Source: CAWDMC01 sp963803295 (GTDB lineage: Bacteria > Acidobacteriota > Terriglobia > UBA7540). Taken from it: DNA of 64,000 nt. The notes under the pieces were generated by a model, which saw nothing but the letters and a program-made list of their open reading frames with translations, ran no database searches and was not told the origin of the DNA. Where the stretch lies: positions 434,001-498,000 of the forward strand of contig CAWDMC010000011.1 of NCBI GenBank assembly GCA_963803295.1, given 5' to 3'. Shown here in pieces: positions 63,066 to 64,000 of the stretch; within the stretch, counting starts at the first letter, position 1, and each line of letters starts with the position of its first letter. The position numbers were made by a program, and so were the translations under genes.

Positions 63066-64000
63066 TCAGGCTCCGGCTTTCTGGCTTCGGACTTCCAGCC
63101 TTTGAGCTTTTCCGTACGCCTGTACCTGGACCGAGCCGTTCGACTTGCGGCTCTCGTGAGCACCACCATTCGATCGGCGCCCCTCCCACGAGAAATCCGC
63201 CTCGGACGAGGTCTCTCTTACCTCCAGGCCGGTCCGCGAGACGGCGAAGGGGATGATCTCGCCTCCCAGCCGTTTCAGGACCTCCTCGACTGCCGTGCGT
63301 GATCCCGGCCTGACCATGAACACCGCACAGCCGCCGCCGCCCGCGCCACAGACCTTGGAGGCCAGCGTGCCCACCTTAGAGCTTTCCTCGATCATCTCGT
63401 CAATCTTCGGGGTCGAGATACCGTTGAAGTTACGCTTACGGTTCTCCCACTCCAAGGCCAGGAGACTCGCCACATCGTTCCAGTCCCCGGCGAGAAGGGC
63501 CTCGCGCATACGGATGGCAATACTTGTGATTTGGGCAAAATTGTGGCGCACCTGTTCCTCGCCGTCAATGTGCGCTTTCATCACCTCCCAGTTGTTGATG
63601 GCGGAGTTGCGCGGGGCGCCCGTATAACACAGGACAAAACGCCGCTCGATCTCTGCGTAGTCGACGGCCAACTTCTCACGCTTAACTCCGTCGCGGTCAA
63701 GATGTACCACGTTGGCGCCGCCGTAGAGAGCCGGGAAGTAGTCCTGCCATCCGGTGGGCACGCGGATGACGATGGCCTCCACGTTCTTGGCCACCTCGAG
63801 GATTTGGGCCCGGTTCAGCCGCTTGCCGGTGACGCGGGCCAGTGCTCCGCACAAAGCGATATTCAAGGTTGAGCTTCCCGCGAGTCCCGCTCCCGCGGGA
63901 ACCTGCGAGCTGGTGCGGATACTAAGCCCGCGCTGCGGCTCGAAGTGGAGCACGAGCTCGCGTAACAAGGGCAAATGCGATTCCGCGCGCGCCAAGTCTG
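63066..64000 (-). CDS. GHMP sugar kinase (heptose-phosphate kinase-like), 5' end outside window
   Basis: The C-terminal 310 residues of a GHMP-family kinase; the frame stays open to the window edge. The ATP-binding motif is PAGAGLAGSSTLNIAL, and a second conserved loop is KVCGAGGGGCAVFMV. IRVPTGWQDYFPALYGGANV matches D-glycero-D-manno-heptose 7-phosphate kinase-like (HddA) and related fucokinase-like proteins, so a sugar-phosphate for surface glycans is the likely substrate. The last 50 residues are polar (SWEGRRSNGGAHESRKSNG) and go beyond the usual end of the family. Confidence 0.82.
   Translation of the reverse strand, partial: DLARAESHLPLLRELVLHFEPQRGLSIRTSSQVPAGAGLAGSSTLNIALCGALARVTGKRLNRAQILEVAKNVEAIVIRVPTGWQDYFPALYGGANVVHLDRDGVKREKLAVDYAEIERRFVLCYTGAPRNSAINNWEVMKAHIDGEEQVRHNFAQITSIAIRMREALLAGDWNDVASLLALEWENRKRNFNGISTPKIDEMIEESSKVGTLASKVCGAGGGGCAVFMVRPGSRTAVEEVLKRLGGEIIPFAVSRTGLEVRETSSEADFSWEGRRSNGGAHESRKSNGSVQVQAYGKAQRLEVRSQKAGA

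Noticed and set aside
1..64000. CRISPR arrays, tRNA or rRNA genes
   Set aside because: No spaced identical repeats and no cloverleaf or rRNA-like sequence was seen by eye; a tRNAscan or CRISPR finder run would be decisive.

Overview
The window looks like a piece of an Acidobacteriota (Terriglobia/Solibacter-like) chromosome, from a genome or a metagenome bin. The case rests on its mix of genes: an ECF sigma factor paired with a Ser/Thr kinase-TPR protein, a DUF1501 / DUF1549-DUF1553 / WD40-cytochrome / PPC-domain secreted cassette, a cyclic-nucleotide-binding thioredoxin-reductase-like protein, UpxY/NusG-like and RsbU-like regulators, GC-rich codon use and intergenic REP-like palindromes. No rRNA, tRNA or CRISPR array was seen. 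The taxonomic call is inference.

Layout. (1) 1-6.4 kb: the 3' end of lepB, then a tight operon for a group-3 [NiFe] hydrogenase of the Mvh/Vhu (F420-non-reducing) type: small subunit, large subunit, maturation protease, HdrA-like flavoprotein, MvhD and a TusA-like protein. No HdrB or HdrC is present. (2) 6.4-15.2 kb: a decayed accessory region. It holds a shrunken IS630 remnant, a broken IS21 istA, an intact argA-like gene, and wreckage of a membrane protein, a DUF262 (GmrSD-like) restriction protein and a PspA-family protein, then a KTSC-domain gene and an ISAs1-type element whose transposase carries an N-terminal DUF4338 (DruA-like) domain. (3) 15.7-22 kb: an ECF sigma factor and its kinase-TPR partner, the latter split by a clean IS630 insertion, then a frameshifted P450. 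(4) 22-33.4 kb: signalling and exopolysaccharide export: a LuxR-type regulator, a histidine kinase/NtrC-type pair, a PilZ protein behind a candidate sigma-54 promoter, a receiverless sigma-54 activator, a Wza-like export protein, an outer-membrane barrel, a cNMP/TrxR-like protein broken by an in-frame stop, an RsbU-like phosphatase and a UpxY-like antiterminator.

(5) 33.7-43 kb: a third, intact IS630 element, a GH127-like lipoprotein, a ferredoxin reductase beside an intact P450, and a NikMN-NikQ-NikO nickel importer divergent from nikR. The nickel importer could supply the [NiFe] hydrogenase. (6) 43-55 kb: a DUF481 outer-membrane protein, the DUF1501/DUF1549/WD40-cytochrome cassette ending in a frameshifted PPC protein, an MFS transporter and a SnoaL-like secreted protein. 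(7) 55-64 kb: a BcsC-like TPR/barrel protein, sodC, a molybdenum-cofactor cluster (moeA, moaC, mog-like), a solitary nuoA, an SDR dehydrogenase, a secreted protein of unknown role and the 3' part of a GHMP sugar kinase.

Two themes stand out. Nickel/hydrogen and molybdenum metabolism genes are intact, while defence, IS and some secreted-protein genes are breaking down. Several frame breaks (P450, PPC gene, ISAs1, IS630) all look like one extra base, so sequencing error must be excluded before they are called pseudogenes.
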